NCBI GenBank assembly: GCA_963781955.1
Contig: CAWAHU010000001.1
Coordinates: 124,001-188,000, forward strand
Length of the DNA: 64,000 nt
From: Bog-473 sp963781955
Lineage (GTDB): Bacteria; Actinomycetota; Acidimicrobiia; Acidimicrobiales; RAAP-2
Direction: 5' to 3'
The position numbers and the translations under genes are program-made. This document shows positions 51,412-60,125 of the stretch, one piece after another. The notes beneath the pieces are model-generated. The model was not told the DNA's origin. It saw only the letters and a list, made by a program, of their open reading frames with translations, and made no database searches. Within the stretch, counting starts at the first letter, position 1. Each line of letters opens with the position of its first letter.

Positions 51412-52740
51412 GTGATCGGCACCGCCGGCATCGTGGTGGACATCGGGCGCTCGCTGCGCGAGGCCTTCTTCATGTTCTGGGTGACCCTCTGGCCGCTCGT
51501 CCTGGGGTTCGGCCTGGCCGGTGCGGTGCAGGCCTTTGTCAGCCGCGGGTCGATGCAGCGGCGCCTCGGTGACCACCGTGCCGCCTCGGTGGCACGTGCC
51601 TCGGGGTACGGGATGGTGTCGTCGTCGTGCTCCTACGCCGCCTCGGCCATGGCGAAGTCACTCGTGGCCAAGGGCGCCGACTACGTCGCCGCCATGGTGT
51701 TCATGTTCGCGTCGACCAACCTGGTCATCGAGCTGGGCATCGTGCTCGTGGTGCTGATGGGGTGGCAGTTCGCCGTGAGCGAGTTCGTGGGCGGGTTCAT
51801 CATGATCGTCTTGTTGGCCACGCTCGGCGCCCTGTGGTTCCGCGGCCGCGTCGTCACCGAGGCCACGGCGCGACTGCGCGGGGAGGAGGTGACCGGCCAC
51901 GGCGTGGCCTACGAGCACGACCACGACCACGAGCACGAGCACGAGCACGACCACGGCACGCCGGGCGACGACGACCGCGCCGGCCGGCCCTGGTCCCAAC
52001 GGTTGTGCTCGCCGGCGGCCTGGGCCGACAGTGCCACCTACACCATGTCCGACCTCACCATGCTGCGGCGAGAGCTGGTGATCGGGTACACCGTCGCTGG
52101 TTTCCTGGCCGTGCTGGTGCCGACCTCGGTGTGGCAGGCGATGTTCGTCAGCGGGCACGGCGTCTGGACCAGCATCGAGAACGCGCTCGTGGGCCCGCTC
52201 ATCGCGATCATCAGCTTCGTGTGCTCCATCGGCAACGTGCCCCTGGCCGCCGCCCTGTGGCAAGGCGGCATCTCGTTCGGTGGCGTGATCGCGTTCATCT
52301 TTGCCGATTTGATCGCCTTCCCCTTGCTGATGATCTACCGCCGCTACTACGGCACGAGGCTCATGCTCCGCATGCTGCTGGTGTTCTGGGCGCTCATGTC
52401 GACGGCCGGACTCGCCACCGGTGCGCTCTTCGGCGCGGCCGGGCTCGTCCCCACCGTGCGGCCGACCACCATCGCACCGGCGCACTTCTCGTGGGACTAC
52501 ACGACGTACCTCAACGTCTTCTTCCTCGCCCTCTTCGGCGTCCTGTACTGGCTGTACCGCAACCGCGAGCGGCTGGGGGGTGGGGAGCGTTACGCCCGTG
52601 ACCCGGTGTGCGGCATGCAGGTGGAGCGGGCGCACGCGCCCGCCTCGGTCGTGCACGAGGGGGAGCGGCTCTACTTCTGCTCTGACCACTGCGCCGAGCG
52701 CTTCGCCGGCCGCGTCGGCAGCGGCCTGCCGGAGGGCTGA
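51412..52740 (+). CDS. DUF318/ArsP-type permease with His-rich loop and C-terminal YHS domain
   Basis: A 442-residue membrane protein. Two sets of helices (about 15-145 and 210-370) carry the repeated SSSCSYAASAMAKSLV and SFVCSIGNVPLAAALW motifs of the PF03773 permeases. Between them lies a cytosolic loop with a His/Asp/Glu run (residues 169-181). The C-terminus is a YHS metal-binding domain (DPVCGMQVERAHAP then LYFCSDHCAERF). The GTG start lies four bases after csoR, so it is copper- or metal-regulated. ArsP relatives export arsenicals; the CsoR control, His loop and YHS domain make a soft-metal (Cu) exporter the better guess. It converges on the K+ channel gene three bases on. Confidence 0.87.
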   Translation: MIGTAGIVVDIGRSLREAFFMFWVTLWPLVLGFGLAGAVQAFVSRGSMQRRLGDHRAASVARASGYGMVSSSCSYAASAMAKSLVAKGADYVAAMVFMFASTNLVIELGIVLVVLMGWQFAVSEFVGGFIMIVLLATLGALWFRGRVVTEATARLRGEEVTGHGVAYEHDHDHEHEHEHDHGTPGDDDRAGRPWSQRLCSPAAWADSATYTMSDLTMLRRELVIGYTVAGFLAVLVPTSVWQAMFVSGHGVWTSIENALVGPLIAIISFVCSIGNVPLAAALWQGGISFGGVIAFIFADLIAFPLLMIYRRYYGTRLMLRMLLVFWALMSTAGLATGALFGAAGLVPTVRPTTIAPAHFSWDYTTYLNVFFLALFGVLYWLYRNRERLGGGERYARDPVCGMQVERAHAPASVVHEGERLYFCSDHCAERFAGRVGSGLPEG

Positions 52741-52743
52741 GGG

Positions 52744-53655
52744 TCAGTCGGTGTCGTCCGGCGCCGGCGCCGGTGCCTGGCCCGGCAACTGGCCCGGCAA
52801 CTGGCCCGGGGCGGCGCCCGCGCCGGGCCCGAGCGCGGTCACGTGCTGACTCAGTGCGGCGACCTGCTCGCGCAAGGCCGCCACCTCGGCCACCAGCGCG
52901 CCCAGGGCGGCCGGTGCCGCCCCGGTGTCCTCCGCCCCGGGGGCGGTGGACACTGTCGTCCCCGGGGCGCCGCCGGGCCGGCCCCCCTCGTCGGCCGGGG
53001 CCGGCTTGGGTTCCAGACGCAGGAAGCTGGCCAGGGACCCGGCGAGCAGGCCGAGCACGGTGACGCCGGTGATCATGATCACGACGGCGGCCCAGCGACC
53101 CGTGGGTGTCTTGGGGACGATGTCGCCGTAGCCCACGGTGGTCAGCGTGACGATCCCCCACCAGAGCGCGTCGCCCACCGTCGCGAACTCGGGGTTCGTC
53201 GGGTGCTCGGCGTAGTACGCCACGAGCGAGGCCGTGATCAGCACGCCGACGGCGACCGCGGCCACCCGGCCCAGTCGCTCGAAGAGCTGGCGGGAGTTCC
53301 GGCTCACCATGAGGATCCGGGCCACCCGGGCCAGCCGGAGGAGCACGACGAAGCCTCCACCCTGCGCCCCGGGGAGCAGGAACCACGGAGCCGTGGCGAT
53401 GACCACGAAGAGGTCGAAGTGGCCGAACCCGGTCCGGGTGTAGTTCTCCAGGTGCCGGGCGTGGACGATGTAGTCGACCAGGAAGACGAGCCAGGTGACG
53501 ATCCCGATGACCACCGACACCGGGTCGCCTTGCTGGGGCGCGACGATGAGCGGCAACAGCGCCGACACGATGATCGGAAGCCGCATGGTCGAGTCGTAGC
53601 GAGCCAGGAACGCTGCGTCCGCGTCCGTCCGGGGCCGAGACTGCAGCCGAGGCAT
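52744..53655 (-). CDS. Voltage-gated-type potassium channel protein
   Basis: A 303-residue six-helix ion channel subunit. The S4 voltage sensor (VVLLRLARVARILMVSRNSR) has regularly spaced arginines, and the pore loop holds the selectivity filter TVGYGD at residues 173-178, followed by the S6 helix to about residue 220. The cytoplasmic tail ends in a short coiled coil (ALVAEVAALREQVAALSQHV) and a GQLP repeat encoded by a 12-bp tandem duplication. It would conduct K+ across the cell membrane as a tetramer. ATG 53655 has no strong ribosome-binding site. It is divergent from the FAD oxidoreductase. Confidence 0.93.
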   Translation of the reverse strand: MPRLQSRPRTDADAAFLARYDSTMRLPIIVSALLPLIVAPQQGDPVSVVIGIVTWLVFLVDYIVHARHLENYTRTGFGHFDLFVVIATAPWFLLPGAQGGGFVVLLRLARVARILMVSRNSRQLFERLGRVAAVAVGVLITASLVAYYAEHPTNPEFATVGDALWWGIVTLTTVGYGDIVPKTPTGRWAAVVIMITGVTVLGLLAGSLASFLRLEPKPAPADEGGRPGGAPGTTVSTAPGAEDTGAAPAALGALVAEVAALREQVAALSQHVTALGPGAGAAPGQLPGQLPGQAPAPAPDDTD

Positions 53656-53764
53656 GGGGACATCTTGCCCGGGGGCCGCCAGCGGGCGGTGGACGATGCC
53701 CGGTGGCGGCCCCCGGCCTCGGCCCCGTGCGCGGGGCAGCCCGCATCGCTACAGTCCGGACCCG

Positions 53765-55327
53765 ATGCCGGACTACGACGCCATCGTGATCGGCGCAGGG
53801 CACAACGGGCTCACCGCGGCCACCGTCATGGCCCGCGGCGGCCTGCGGGTGCTCTGCCTGGAGAAGAACCACTTCATCGGGGGCATGGCCTCGTCGACGG
53901 AGCTCATCCGGGGATACCGGTTCGAGCTGGCCGGCTCCATCCAGTTCCCGGTTCCCAACGAGGTCTTCGAGGACCTCGAGCTCGGGTCGTGCCCCATCTA
54001 CGAGCCCGAGGTCCAGTCGACGAGCGTGGGCGACGGGACGGGGCCGCCCATCCTGCTGTACTCCGACCCCGAGCGGCTGCTCGAGCACCTGGGCGAGACG
54101 ATCGGGATCGAGGCGGTCCTGGGCATGGCCGAGATCGCCGCCTGGGCCGAGGCTCCCGCTCGTGCCATCGGGCGCTTCGACGTGCGCCGCCCGCCGCGCT
54201 CTCTCGACGAGATGTGGGAGAGCGCGACGAACGAGGCCGAGCGCGAGGCGATCCGCACGGCGCTGTTCGGCAGTGTGATGGACGTGGTCGACCGACACCT
54301 GCCGGACCGCACGAAGCACGCTCCGGTGCGCAGCATGCTGGCGTTCCTCGCCGTCAACTCGACCTTCCGCGGTCCGTGGTCGCCGGGCAGCGCGCTGTGC
54401 CTGGCGTTCGCGCTGGCGTCGCCGGGGACCGCCACCATGTCGAAGGTGCGTGGCGGGATCGGCACGATCTCCGAGCACCTCCTGGGCCTCTTCGCGCGGG
54501 CTGGTGGTGAGCTGCGGCGCCACGCCAAGGTCTCCCGCATCGTGGTCGACGGCGGAGCCGTCGTCGGAGTGGAGCTGGGCGACGGCACGGTGGCCACCGC
54601 TCCCGTCGTGGTCTCCAATCTCGATCCGACGGCGACCTTCTCGCAGCTGATGGAAGCCGACGACCTTCCCGAGGCGTTCGCCCAGCGGGTGGCTGCCATC
54701 GACCACCGGGCGCTCTACTTCCAGGCCCACTTCGCGCTCGATGGCCTCCCCGAGTACCGGGCCCCTTACGAAGAGCTGAACGGCACCTTGCTCGGGCGCA
54801 ACGTGACGTTCTTCGGCACGGCCGAGCAGATGCAGCGCGACTTCGAGGGATGTGTGCGAGGCGAGGTGCCGCCATCGCCCAGCTTCAACCTGCAGATCCC
54901 GTCGCTCGAGGACCCCAGCCTGGCTCCGGAGGGCAAGCACGCCGCGAGCAGCTTCGCCTTCTACCTGCCCATCGGGGACCGCGAGTCGCAGGGCGCGCTC
55001 CGCGACGAGATGGCGGACCGGATCGTGGCCAAGATCGCCGCGGTGGCCCCGAATTTCCCGGAGCTGATCGAGCGGAAGCTCAACTACCCCGCCTACACGT
55101 ACGAGCTGATGTTCGGCTGCACCGGCGGGGACTTCACCCACGGGCTGCTCCAGCCGGAGTTCATGGGCCCGTTCCGGCCCGGTCCACGAGGCTGGCCCGA
55201 CGTCCCGGTGCCCGTGGAGGGCCTCTACCTGTGCGGCGCCGGCTGCCACGGCGGCCCCGGCGTGACGTTCATCCCCGGTTACAACTGCGGCTACGCCGTC
55301 CTGGAGGGTGCCGGCACGGGTGCCTGA
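53765..55327 (+). CDS. FAD-dependent oxidoreductase, phytoene dehydrogenase/CrtI-like (NAD(P)/FAD-dependent)
   Basis: A 520-residue flavoprotein of the CrtI/amine-oxidase superfamily, related to the human PYROXD2 type. The N-terminal dinucleotide motif is YDAIVIGAGHNGLTAATVMA followed by VLCLEKNHFIGG. The late FAD motif is GLYLCGAGCHGGPGV. The central RGGIGTISEHLLGLFARAGGEL is the conserved substrate-domain segment. Despite the carotenoid-like name, no carotenoid genes are nearby, so the substrate is open. ATG 53765 lies nine bases after TACAGT and without a Shine-Dalgarno. The 3' end overlaps the convergent membrane-protein gene by 37 bases. Confidence 0.9.
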   Translation: MPDYDAIVIGAGHNGLTAATVMARGGLRVLCLEKNHFIGGMASSTELIRGYRFELAGSIQFPVPNEVFEDLELGSCPIYEPEVQSTSVGDGTGPPILLYSDPERLLEHLGETIGIEAVLGMAEIAAWAEAPARAIGRFDVRRPPRSLDEMWESATNEAEREAIRTALFGSVMDVVDRHLPDRTKHAPVRSMLAFLAVNSTFRGPWSPGSALCLAFALASPGTATMSKVRGGIGTISEHLLGLFARAGGELRRHAKVSRIVVDGGAVVGVELGDGTVATAPVVVSNLDPTATFSQLMEADDLPEAFAQRVAAIDHRALYFQAHFALDGLPEYRAPYEELNGTLLGRNVTFFGTAEQMQRDFEGCVRGEVPPSPSFNLQIPSLEDPSLAPEGKHAASSFAFYLPIGDRESQGALRDEMADRIVAKIAAVAPNFPELIERKLNYPAYTYELMFGCTGGDFTHGLLQPEFMGPFRPGPRGWPDVPVPVEGLYLCGAGCHGGPGVTFIPGYNCGYAVLEGAGTGA

Positions 55328-55770
55328 GGCCGCGATCGGTTGTAGCGCCGCTGCCGCTCCATGAAGGCCAGGAAGAAGGCCATGGCGAAGGCCAGGCTGG
55401 TGAACAGGCTCATGACGAAGAAGATCCAGGGGTGGCGCAGCCCGCGCCGCCTCCCGTCGATGATGGTCCACAGGGGCAGCAGCACGACGTTGACGATGAT
55501 GTAGTCCTGTGCCGCCGAGTCGGCGGCCCAGTTCGTGAACAGCTCCTTCGTGTAGTCGACGTACGTCGCCCGGTTCCCGTAGAGGTGGACGTAGCGCACG
55601 TTGAAGTACCAGCCGAGCAGCAGCGAGCACGCGCCGACGACGTAGTAGACGGCCTCGAGCGGCGTGGTCCTCCCTGCCCCCTCGGTGCCGAAGAGACGCC
55701 GGTTCACCGCGAAGGCGAAGACCGTGCTCACGATGCCCAGGGCCCCGTAGAAGGCCAGCGATGTCGTCAT
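55291..55770 (-). CDS. DUF2834-like small membrane protein
   Basis: A 159-residue protein with four likely transmembrane helices (around residues 4-20, 34-52, 85-105 and 115-140) and a Tyr/Asp-containing loop with FTNWAADSAAQDYIIVN. This WAADSAAQD pattern is reminiscent of DUF2834 proteins, whose function is unknown. The start at ATG 55770 has GGGGGGCAG just upstream; an in-frame longer N-terminus would be charged and unlikely. It overlaps the end of the convergent FAD oxidoreductase gene. No further role can be given. Confidence 0.72.
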   Translation of the reverse strand: MTTSLAFYGALGIVSTVFAFAVNRRLFGTEGAGRTTPLEAVYYVVGACSLLLGWYFNVRYVHLYGNRATYVDYTKELFTNWAADSAAQDYIIVNVVLLPLWTIIDGRRRGLRHPWIFFVMSLFTSLAFAMAFFLAFMERQRRYNRSRPQAPVPAPSRTA

Positions 55771-55876
55771 CTGCCCCCCGTTCCGGCGGTTCCGGTTCCG
55801 TCCCCGCCACACGTGGGCCACACCATACGGCGCGGCGTGGCGGCGGGGCGGGTCCCGGATCAGCCGGGGCGGGGCC

Positions 55877-56224
55877 TCAGAGGAGGTCGAGCAGCAGCTC
55901 GGGCGGACGGGCGACTACGGCCCGGTCGCCGACCACGAAGATGGGCCGCTCGAGGAGGATCGGGTTCCTCGTGATGGCGTCGAGCAGCGTCGCCCGCGGC
56001 GCGCCGTCGAGTCCGAGCTCGCCATAGGCGGGCTCGCCCGTCCGCATCATCAGCCGCGGGTCGTCGATCCCGAGCTTCGCCATCAGCCCCTCGAGGTCGC
56101 GGACGGTCGGCGGGTGGTCCAAGTAGCGGACCTCCTCGGCCGGGACGCCCCGCTCCTCCAACAGCCCGACGGCGGCGCGGCACTTCGAGCAGGCCGGGTT
56201 CACGTAGAGCCGGGGCGTGGGCAC
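55877..56224 (-). CDS. ArsC/Spx-family protein, arsenate reductase-like
   Basis: A 115-residue thioredoxin-fold protein of the ArsC (glutaredoxin-coupled) type. It starts with LYVNPACSKCRAAVGLLEER, placing Cys12 and Cys15 as a CxxC pair, and carries RTGEPAYGELG and RNPILLERPIFV, which includes the conserved arginine/proline region that holds the arsenate oxyanion. The GTG at 56224 is the only good start; the lipoprotein gene ends ten bases upstream. No arsenite exporter is adjacent unless the PF03773 permease at 51412 serves that purpose, so reduction of arsenate is family-based inference. Confidence 0.87.
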   Translation of the reverse strand: MPTPRLYVNPACSKCRAAVGLLEERGVPAEEVRYLDHPPTVRDLEGLMAKLGIDDPRLMMRTGEPAYGELGLDGAPRATLLDAITRNPILLERPIFVVGDRAVVARPPELLLDLL

Positions 56225-56233
56225 GCCGCGACC

Positions 56234-57730
56234 CTAGGGGATGGCACCGGGCGGCACGGCGGCCAGAGCCTGCGCCCAGCCGTAGGCGTAGGTGTCGGGC
56301 CCGGCCGGCGCGTCCGCCACGGCGAGGGTGACTGCCATGGAGGTCCCCCCCTTGTCGCCCCGGTTGGTGTCGCCGCGGGGGTCGAGCGCCGCGCCCATGA
56401 CCAGGTTCGGTCCCGAGCCGAAGTCGTCCAGGATCCCCTTGCGGTGCCCCCAGCACCCGGGCGAGGTGCGGTGGGGACAGTCGAGGTTGCCGCTATTGTA
56501 CCCGTCGTCGTACATCCAGCCGTACACGGCGTCGAGGCCGTTGGCGGACCCACCCGCCCACTCGCTGTCGTCGAGGAGGTAGCGGCCGCCGGCGGCGGGC
56601 GGGTCGTTGGCGGTGTCCGCGCCTCGCTGCGCGTTCGCGTCCAGGGCCGCGGTGAGCCCGCCGAAGGGGGCCAGCCCGCGGTCGACGCGCTCGAGGTTGA
56701 CCGCGACGAAGAGCTGCTCGGGGACGCTCAGCTGGGAGAAACCCCGCGGCAGCACCATGGGCGGGACGCCCTCGAGCGCGTGGGCGTGGTTGATGGCGGA
56801 CAGCGCTGCGGCCACACAGGCCGGCGAGTCGTCGATCCGGCCTCCCGTGCACACCGTCGTGAAGTCGGGCTGCGGGCCGATGTTGCGGTGGGGGTCGGGG
56901 ATCCCGGTGAGCGACTCGCCCGCCGGGACGGCCCGCAGCGGGCGCAGGGTGCCGACGGCCGTGTCCGCCATGGCCTGTTCCCATGTGTAGGCGTAGGCGT
57001 CCCCGGAGAGCTGTGGCCCGACCGCCAGCACCGCCGCCAGCGACGAGCCACCTCGGTCACCGGGCGAGGTGTCTGCGGACGGGTCGAACGCGGCGCCCAT
57101 GACGAGGCGCCTGGACCCCAGTGGGCCGAGCACGATGTCACGGTCGGCCCAGCAGCCCAACCTCTGGGCGCCGCTGCACCCCGGGACGCCCGACTTCGGC
57201 CCGTCTTGGTACATCCACTGGTAGTCCGCGCCGAGGCCGTTGCCGACCGCACCGATCCACTCCGTGGCCACTGACGTGTAGGAGCGGCCCGGTTCCGGGG
57301 GGAGCTGCCCGACCGAGGCCCCTTGCTCGGCCAACTGGTCGAGCGACGTCGTGAGCCCGGCGAACGGCGCCAGGCCCCGGTCCACGCGCTCGCGGTTCAG
57401 CGCCACGAAGAGCTGCTGGGCCACCGTGAGCCGCGCGAAGTCGGAGGGCAGCACCATCGGGGGAATCCCCTCGGCGGCCCGCGCCGTGTCGATCGCCTGC
57501 AGGGTGACCCGCAGGCAGGTGGCCGAGACATCGGCGCCCACAGGCGCGCACACCGCGGCGTAGTCCGGGGTCGGCGGCACCGAGCGGCTCGGGGGTGCAG
57601 GAGCGGAGGTCGTCCCCGTGCCCAACGTGCAACCGGCCACGATGAGTGCCAAGAGGGCGGCCACCGCTCCGGGCAGGCCGCGTGGCCCCCGTCCGGTCGT
57701 CTCACCGGGGCGGTCGTGGGGGTGCCGCAT
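56234..57730 (-). CDS. Lipoprotein with an internally duplicated CAP-like domain
   Basis: A 498-residue exported lipoprotein. Its N-terminal signal ends in the lipobox LIVAGC, so it should be acylated and anchored outside. The mature part consists of two copies of a roughly 210-residue unit. Each copy has a CxxxxxDDSPAC- or CLRVTLQAI-type start, then GIPPMVLP/GVPPMVLP, FVALNRERVDRGLAPF/FVAVNLERVDRGLAPF, a GADYQWMYQDG/DAVYGWMYDDG turn, a GCWADRD/GCWGHRK strand and a VMGAAFDP/VMGAALDP strand. NRERVDRGLAPF followed by GCWGHR recalls the CAP/SCP fold. ATG 57730 is taken; a TTG at 57742 is possible. Function unknown, presumably cell-surface. Confidence 0.82.
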   Translation of the reverse strand: MRHPHDRPGETTGRGPRGLPGAVAALLALIVAGCTLGTGTTSAPAPPSRSVPPTPDYAAVCAPVGADVSATCLRVTLQAIDTARAAEGIPPMVLPSDFARLTVAQQLFVALNRERVDRGLAPFAGLTTSLDQLAEQGASVGQLPPEPGRSYTSVATEWIGAVGNGLGADYQWMYQDGPKSGVPGCSGAQRLGCWADRDIVLGPLGSRRLVMGAAFDPSADTSPGDRGGSSLAAVLAVGPQLSGDAYAYTWEQAMADTAVGTLRPLRAVPAGESLTGIPDPHRNIGPQPDFTTVCTGGRIDDSPACVAAALSAINHAHALEGVPPMVLPRGFSQLSVPEQLFVAVNLERVDRGLAPFGGLTAALDANAQRGADTANDPPAAGGRYLLDDSEWAGGSANGLDAVYGWMYDDGYNSGNLDCPHRTSPGCWGHRKGILDDFGSGPNLVMGAALDPRGDTNRGDKGGTSMAVTLAVADAPAGPDTYAYGWAQALAAVPPGAIP

Positions 57731-57788
57731 CAGGTCGACCAACGTACTCAGGGCCGGGGCGCGACCGGTCGCGTCCCGGGGCCCCTCC

Positions 57789-58610
57789 CTACGCGGGGTC
57801 CGGCCCGCTGTCGCGCCCCCACTGCGGCGCCCTCTTCTCCAAGAAGGCCGCCACCGCCTCGCGCATGTCGCCGGTCATGGAGGACAGCACCTGCGTGCGG
57901 TTCTCGAGGTCGATGCCGGCCTGCAGAGACCCCACCTCGAGTTGTGACCACATCACTTCCTTGGTCATCCGCACACCCCAGGGCGAATTGGCCGCGATCA
58001 GCCGGGCCGTCTCCAGCGCGGCGGCGAGCAGCTCGTCGTCGGGGACGACTTCGAGGACGAGCCCGATGCGGTCGGCCTCCTCGGCGCCGATCACCCGGCC
58101 CGTCAACATGAGCTCCCATGCCTTGGAGGCGCCGACGAGTCGTGGGAGCAGCCAGCTCACGCCGATGTCGCAGCCGGAGAGGCCGAGGCGGACGAAGGCG
58201 ACGTTGAAGCGGGCGGACGCCGCGGCGATGCGGATGTCGCTGGCCAAGGCGAGCGCCAGCCCACCGCCGGAGGCGGCACCGTTGACCGCGGCGATGACCG
58301 GCTGGGGGAGGCCGCGCAGCCGTGGCACCAGCGCCGCTATGTGCGTCTGGATGGCGAAGGTGTCCTCGACCCGCCCCACGCCGGTGGCATCTGGGGGAGT
58401 GCCGTACCCGTGCAGGTCGATGCCGGCGCAGAACCCGCGCCCGGCTCCGGTGAGGATCACGACGCGGCACGACCGGTCGCCCGCCACGGCGTCGAGCGTG
58501 TCGTGCAGTTCAGAGACGAGCTCGGTGGTCAGCGCGTTGAGCCGGTCGGGCCGGTCCAGCGTGATCCGCGTGACCCCTTCGTCGGGCTGGTCGACCTGCA
58601 CGGTGTGCAT
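57789..58610 (-). CDS. Enoyl-CoA hydratase/isomerase family protein
   Basis: A 273-residue crotonase with a normal layout: ITLDRPDRLNALT, the first oxyanion loop AGRGFCAGIDLHG, the second NGAASGGGLALALASD, and LGLSGCDIGVSWLLPRLVG where the catalytic acids often lie. The presence of the ISGCDIGVSW-type stretch with a Cys suggests a specialised acyl-CoA substrate rather than classical crotonase. I chose ATG 58610, which has GGAGG nine bases upstream, over ATG 58673, which adds 21 non-conserved residues. It stands alone, divergent from the photolyase. Confidence 0.9.
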   Translation of the reverse strand: MHTVQVDQPDEGVTRITLDRPDRLNALTTELVSELHDTLDAVAGDRSCRVVILTGAGRGFCAGIDLHGYGTPPDATGVGRVEDTFAIQTHIAALVPRLRGLPQPVIAAVNGAASGGGLALALASDIRIAAASARFNVAFVRLGLSGCDIGVSWLLPRLVGASKAWELMLTGRVIGAEEADRIGLVLEVVPDDELLAAALETARLIAANSPWGVRMTKEVMWSQLEVGSLQAGIDLENRTQVLSSMTGDMREAVAAFLEKRAPQWGRDSGPDPA

Positions 58611-58769
58611 GTGGGCGCTCCTCCGCTCCGCCCGCCGGCCCAGAGGCACCGCCGGGTCTGTCTCGGGGCTCATGGTGCATCACGGCGAGCCCTCGTGCCT
58701 GGGTGCCCGGGCGCTCCGGCCCCAGATCATGGTGGGATAGGACGCCGGCCGCCGGGCAGCATTTAACAC

Positions 58770-58775
58770 TAAAGT
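58770..58775 (+). promoter_or_regulatory. -10 hexamer close to the photolyase start
   Basis: TAAAGT lies seven bases before the ATG at 58783, and the local region (ATTTAACACTAAAGT) is distinctly AT-rich for this window. A leaderless or nearly leaderless transcript is likely; AGGGG in the spacer is too close to act as a Shine-Dalgarno. Confidence 0.5.
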
Positions 58776-58782
58776 AGGGGCG

Positions 58783-60123
58783 ATGCCTGAGTCTGTTCGC
58801 TGCGGGACGGTGGTCGTGCTCTTCACCTGCGACCTCCGGGTGCACGACCACCCGGCGCTCTGGCACGCCGCCACCTCGGCGCGCACCGTGGTGCCGCTCT
58901 TCGTCGTCGACCCCGCCTTCTCGACCGACGCCCCGGCGTCGGGAAACCGGCCGGCCTTCCTGGCCGAGTGCCTGGCCGACCTGCGGGGCTCGCTGCAGGC
59001 ACTCGGGGCCGACCTGTTCGTGCGGACGGGGGACACGGTGCGTGCGACGATGGAAGTCGTGGAACGGACCGGCGCCGAGGCGGTCTTCCTCACCGAGGAC
59101 GTGAGCGCCCTGGCCCAAGCCCGCCAGAAGCGGCTCGGACATGCCTGTGACACCCGGGGCCGGCGGCTCGAGGTGCACCCCGGATCGACGGTGGTCCCGC
59201 CCGGTGCCCTGGTCCCCGCCGGCAAGGACCACTACGCCGTGTTCACGCCTTTCTGGCGCCGCTGGTCCGGCGCGCCGTGGCGCGCCGTGCTGCCGGCTCC
59301 CCGGCGGGTGCCCGGGCCCGCCCGCTTGCGCGCCGGCCGCCTGCCGCGTCTGGCCGACCCGGGTCGTCCCGTCTCTCCGCGCCGCCTGCCCGGGGGTGAG
59401 ACCAGCGGCCGTGCCCGCTGGGCCCGTTGGGCCAGGCACCACCTGCCGCACTACGGCGAGGGGCACGACGACCTGGCGGGCGACCGCACGTCACGGCTGA
59501 GCGCCTACATCCACTTCGGCTGCCTCTCCCCACTGGAGATGGCCCGGCGTGCCGGGGACCACGAGCCGTTCGTGCGGCAGCTCTGCTGGCGCGACTTCCA
59601 CCACCAGGTAGCGTGCGCCTTCCCCGAGCTGCCGCGCCGCGACTACCGCGACCGGGGCCGCCGGTGGCGCGACGACCCCGATGCCGCCGCGGCATGGCGC
59701 GAGGGTAAGACCGGCGTGCCCGTGGTCGACGCCGCGATGCGACAGCTGCGGGCCGAGGGCTTCGTGCACAACCGGGCGCGCATGCTGGCCGCCTCGTACC
59801 TGGTCAAGGACCTCGGGATCGATTGGAGGGTCGGTGCGGCCCACTTCGACGACTGGCTCGTCGACGCCGACGTGGCGAACAACGCGGGGAACTGGCAGTG
59901 GACGGCCGGGACGGGGAACGACACCCGGCCCAACCGGCGGTTCAATCTTCTGCGCCAGGCGCGGCGTTACGACCCCCAAGGCGATTACGTCCGCCGCTAC
60001 GTGGAGGAGCTCGCCGGTGTGCCCGGCGGGGCGGTCCACGAGCCCTTGCGCTGGCCTGTCGACCGGCGCCGGGCGCTCGGTTACCCGGCGCCGGTCGGTC
60101 GCGGCCCCCGATGGGGGATGTGA
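58783..60123 (+). CDS. Deoxyribodipyrimidine photolyase (class I CPD photolyase-like)
   Basis: A 446-residue DNA photolyase that repairs pyrimidine dimers using blue light and reduced FAD. The N-terminal alpha/beta domain (VVVLFTCDLRVHDHPAL) would bind the antenna cofactor. The C-terminal FAD domain has TSRLSAYIHFGCLSP, QLCWRDFHHQVA, and the strongly conserved GVPVVDAAMRQLRAEGFVHN followed by NRARMLAASYLVKDL and NAGNWQWTAGTG. The Asn/Asp positions next to the flavin N5 (WTAGTGND) are typical. The next gene starts two bases after its stop. It is a housekeeping light-stress gene. Confidence 0.95.
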   Translation: MPESVRCGTVVVLFTCDLRVHDHPALWHAATSARTVVPLFVVDPAFSTDAPASGNRPAFLAECLADLRGSLQALGADLFVRTGDTVRATMEVVERTGAEAVFLTEDVSALAQARQKRLGHACDTRGRRLEVHPGSTVVPPGALVPAGKDHYAVFTPFWRRWSGAPWRAVLPAPRRVPGPARLRAGRLPRLADPGRPVSPRRLPGGETSGRARWARWARHHLPHYGEGHDDLAGDRTSRLSAYIHFGCLSPLEMARRAGDHEPFVRQLCWRDFHHQVACAFPELPRRDYRDRGRRWRDDPDAAAAWREGKTGVPVVDAAMRQLRAEGFVHNRARMLAASYLVKDLGIDWRVGAAHFDDWLVDADVANNAGNWQWTAGTGNDTRPNRRFNLLRQARRYDPQGDYVRRYVEELAGVPGGAVHEPLRWPVDRRRALGYPAPVGRGPRWGM

Positions 60124-60125
60124 CC

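Noticed and set aside
53765..55327. Carotenoid biosynthesis gene (phytoene desaturase proper)
   Set aside because: The fold matches CrtI-like enzymes, but no phytoene synthase, cyclase or other carotenoid gene is near, so the specific pathway is not supported.
52511..55810. A 1099-codon minus-strand open frame across the permease, channel and FAD oxidoreductase region
   Set aside because: It is antisense to or out of frame with well-supported genes, is Arg/Gly/His-rich and has no recognisable domain.
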